Shown here piece by piece: positions 63,205 through 64,000 of a DNA stretch of 64,000 bases. Position numbers and translations under genes: made by a program. The stretch is taken from the NCBI GenBank assembly GCA_023423935.1, contig JAFAEQ010000056.1:68564-132563 (forward strand), read 5' to 3'. This DNA comes from Pseudomonadota bacterium (GTDB lineage Bacteria; Pseudomonadota; Gammaproteobacteria; Steroidobacterales; Steroidobacteraceae). A model generated the notes under the pieces. It worked only from the letters and a program-made list of their open reading frames with translations. It was not told the origin of the DNA and did no database searches. Numbering within the stretch: the first letter of the stretch is position 1; every line of letters starts with the position of its first letter.

Positions 63205-63870
63205 TTCACACAGAGTGCATAGAGGGCACAGAGATTGAAGAGTGAAGATCTCCACGGGGTGCACGGGAACACGGGGTTGGGAGAAGAAGGTCATCGGAGA
63301 TGGAACCTCTTGCCCCTGTGGGTTCGACTTCAGTCGAACAGAGTGAAGAGAAGAGTTCACACAGAGTGCACAGAGGGCACAGAGATTGAAGAGTGAAGAT
63401 CTCCACGGGGTGCACGGGAGCACGGGGTTGAGGAGGCATGGTCATCGGAGATGGCCGAGCGGCGGATGTGAAGCCCTCTTACTGTGGGTTCTTTCCACTG
63501 TGGGTTCGACTTCAGTCGAACAGTGGGAAGAGGAGAGTTCACACAGAGTGCACAGAGGACACAGAGATTGAAGAGTGAAGATCTCCACGGGGTGCACCGG
63601 GAACACGGGGTTGGGAGAACAAGGTCATCGGAGATGGAACCTCTTGCCCCTGTGGGTTCGACTTCAGTCGAACAGTGGGAAGAGGGGAGTTCACACAGAG
63701 TGCACAGAGGGCACAGAGTGAAGAGGAGAGATCTCCACGGGGTGCACGGGGAACATGGGGTTGGGGAGAGCACGGTCATCGGAGATGGCGGAGCGACGGA
63801 TGCGAAACCCTCTTACTGTGGGTTCTTTCCACCGTGGGTTCGACTTCAGTCGAACAGCTTCTTGTCCGGC
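63205..63870. repeat. composite A-B-A-B repeat array after TonB receptor
   Basis: Four units start at 63205, 63356, 63538 and 63690. Types A and B alternate, giving a 333-334-bp A-B super-period. Each unit has CACAGAGNN and CACGGGGNN 9-mers (TTCACACAGAGTGCACAGAG; TCTCCACGGGGTGCACGGG) and a TGTGGGT-TCGACTTCAGTCGA REP-type hairpin at about 63317, 63499, 63651 and 63834. Type B units have an added tail with ACTGTGGGTTC. No gene is seen from 63197 to 64000. Confidence 0.85.
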
Positions 63871-64000
63871 TGAAGCCCAATGGCACTGCATTAAGCAGAA
63901 GCGCGGAGCGCAGATGAGCGGAAGGGGCTGAAATAGAAAGGAAAGCAGGCTGGCCAGGATTGATAGGATGTTTGTTACCACACATCGACCCAATCAATCG
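63871..64000. other. window end, nothing assigned
   Basis: The last 130 nt hold a partial purine-rich tail of the repeat array and no frame long enough to support. Any gene running off the right end is not recognisable. Confidence 0.3.

Noticed and set aside
1..64000. tRNA, rRNA or prophage/integrase genes
   Set aside because: No cloverleaf, rRNA segment, integrase or phage structural gene was recognised.

Overview
The window is GC-rich (roughly 60%) proteobacterial chromosome. The gene content points to a gammaproteobacterium, perhaps the Steroidobacter/Nevskia/Xanthomonad side: a CecR/YbhGFSR-type exporter, an OAR-like TonB receptor, secreted GH10 xylanases, NodT-type outer membrane factors and REP-type repeats. 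The lineage is inference. I saw no rRNA, tRNA, CRISPR array, prophage or complete insertion sequence.

Layout. 1-4.1 kb: small envelope or stress proteins (DUF4142, 3D domain, cupin, hemerythrin) separated by arrays of REP-like hairpins. 4.1-8.0 kb: a paoABC-type periplasmic aldehyde oxidoreductase operon. 8.2-12.3 kb: small membrane and exported proteins, a large secreted carbohydrate-binding protein, and a convergent lipoprotein GH10 xylanase. 12.4-19.7 kb: a tripartite ABC exporter (adaptor, double ATPase, two permeases, outer membrane factor) divergent from a CecR-like TetR regulator. 21.3-31.3 kb: a hybrid histidine kinase, a malectin-domain remnant, LysR, AzoR and SMR genes, an Hsp20 with a good sigma-32 promoter, an MddA-like methyltransferase, an alpha/beta hydrolase-LuxR fusion and a periplasmic lactonase. 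29.9-36.6 kb: ECF sigma and anti-sigma genes divergent from a haem peroxidase, a small protein and a large exported TPR-CHAT protease-like protein. This is the best candidate here for an uncharacterised system. 36.6-44.9 kb: an orphan EF-G variant, an RNase Z-like protein, a four-copy repeat array, GH13, pirin and GST. 45-48 kb: a Tat-exported GH10 xylanase divergent from a PD40 propeller protein. 48-54.3 kb: repeat array, GST, DUF1428, aldo-keto reductase, LysR regulators and a pseudo-receiver/PAS protein. 54.6-63.2 kb: an MFS transporter, carboxylesterase, acyl-CoA ligase and TetR operon, followed by a frameshifted TonB receptor. The operon and the receptor share a near-identical operator. 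63.2-64 kb: a composite repeat array.

How the genes work together. Several genes support plant-polymer or ester degradation: two xylanases placed in different compartments, a CBM protein, GH13, and an esterase/ligase/transporter/TonB set. The exporter and pao operons look like detoxification. Repeats are unusually abundant. REP-like hairpins with compensatory changes in their stems, and heptad repeats with a 9-bp period, recur at several loci.
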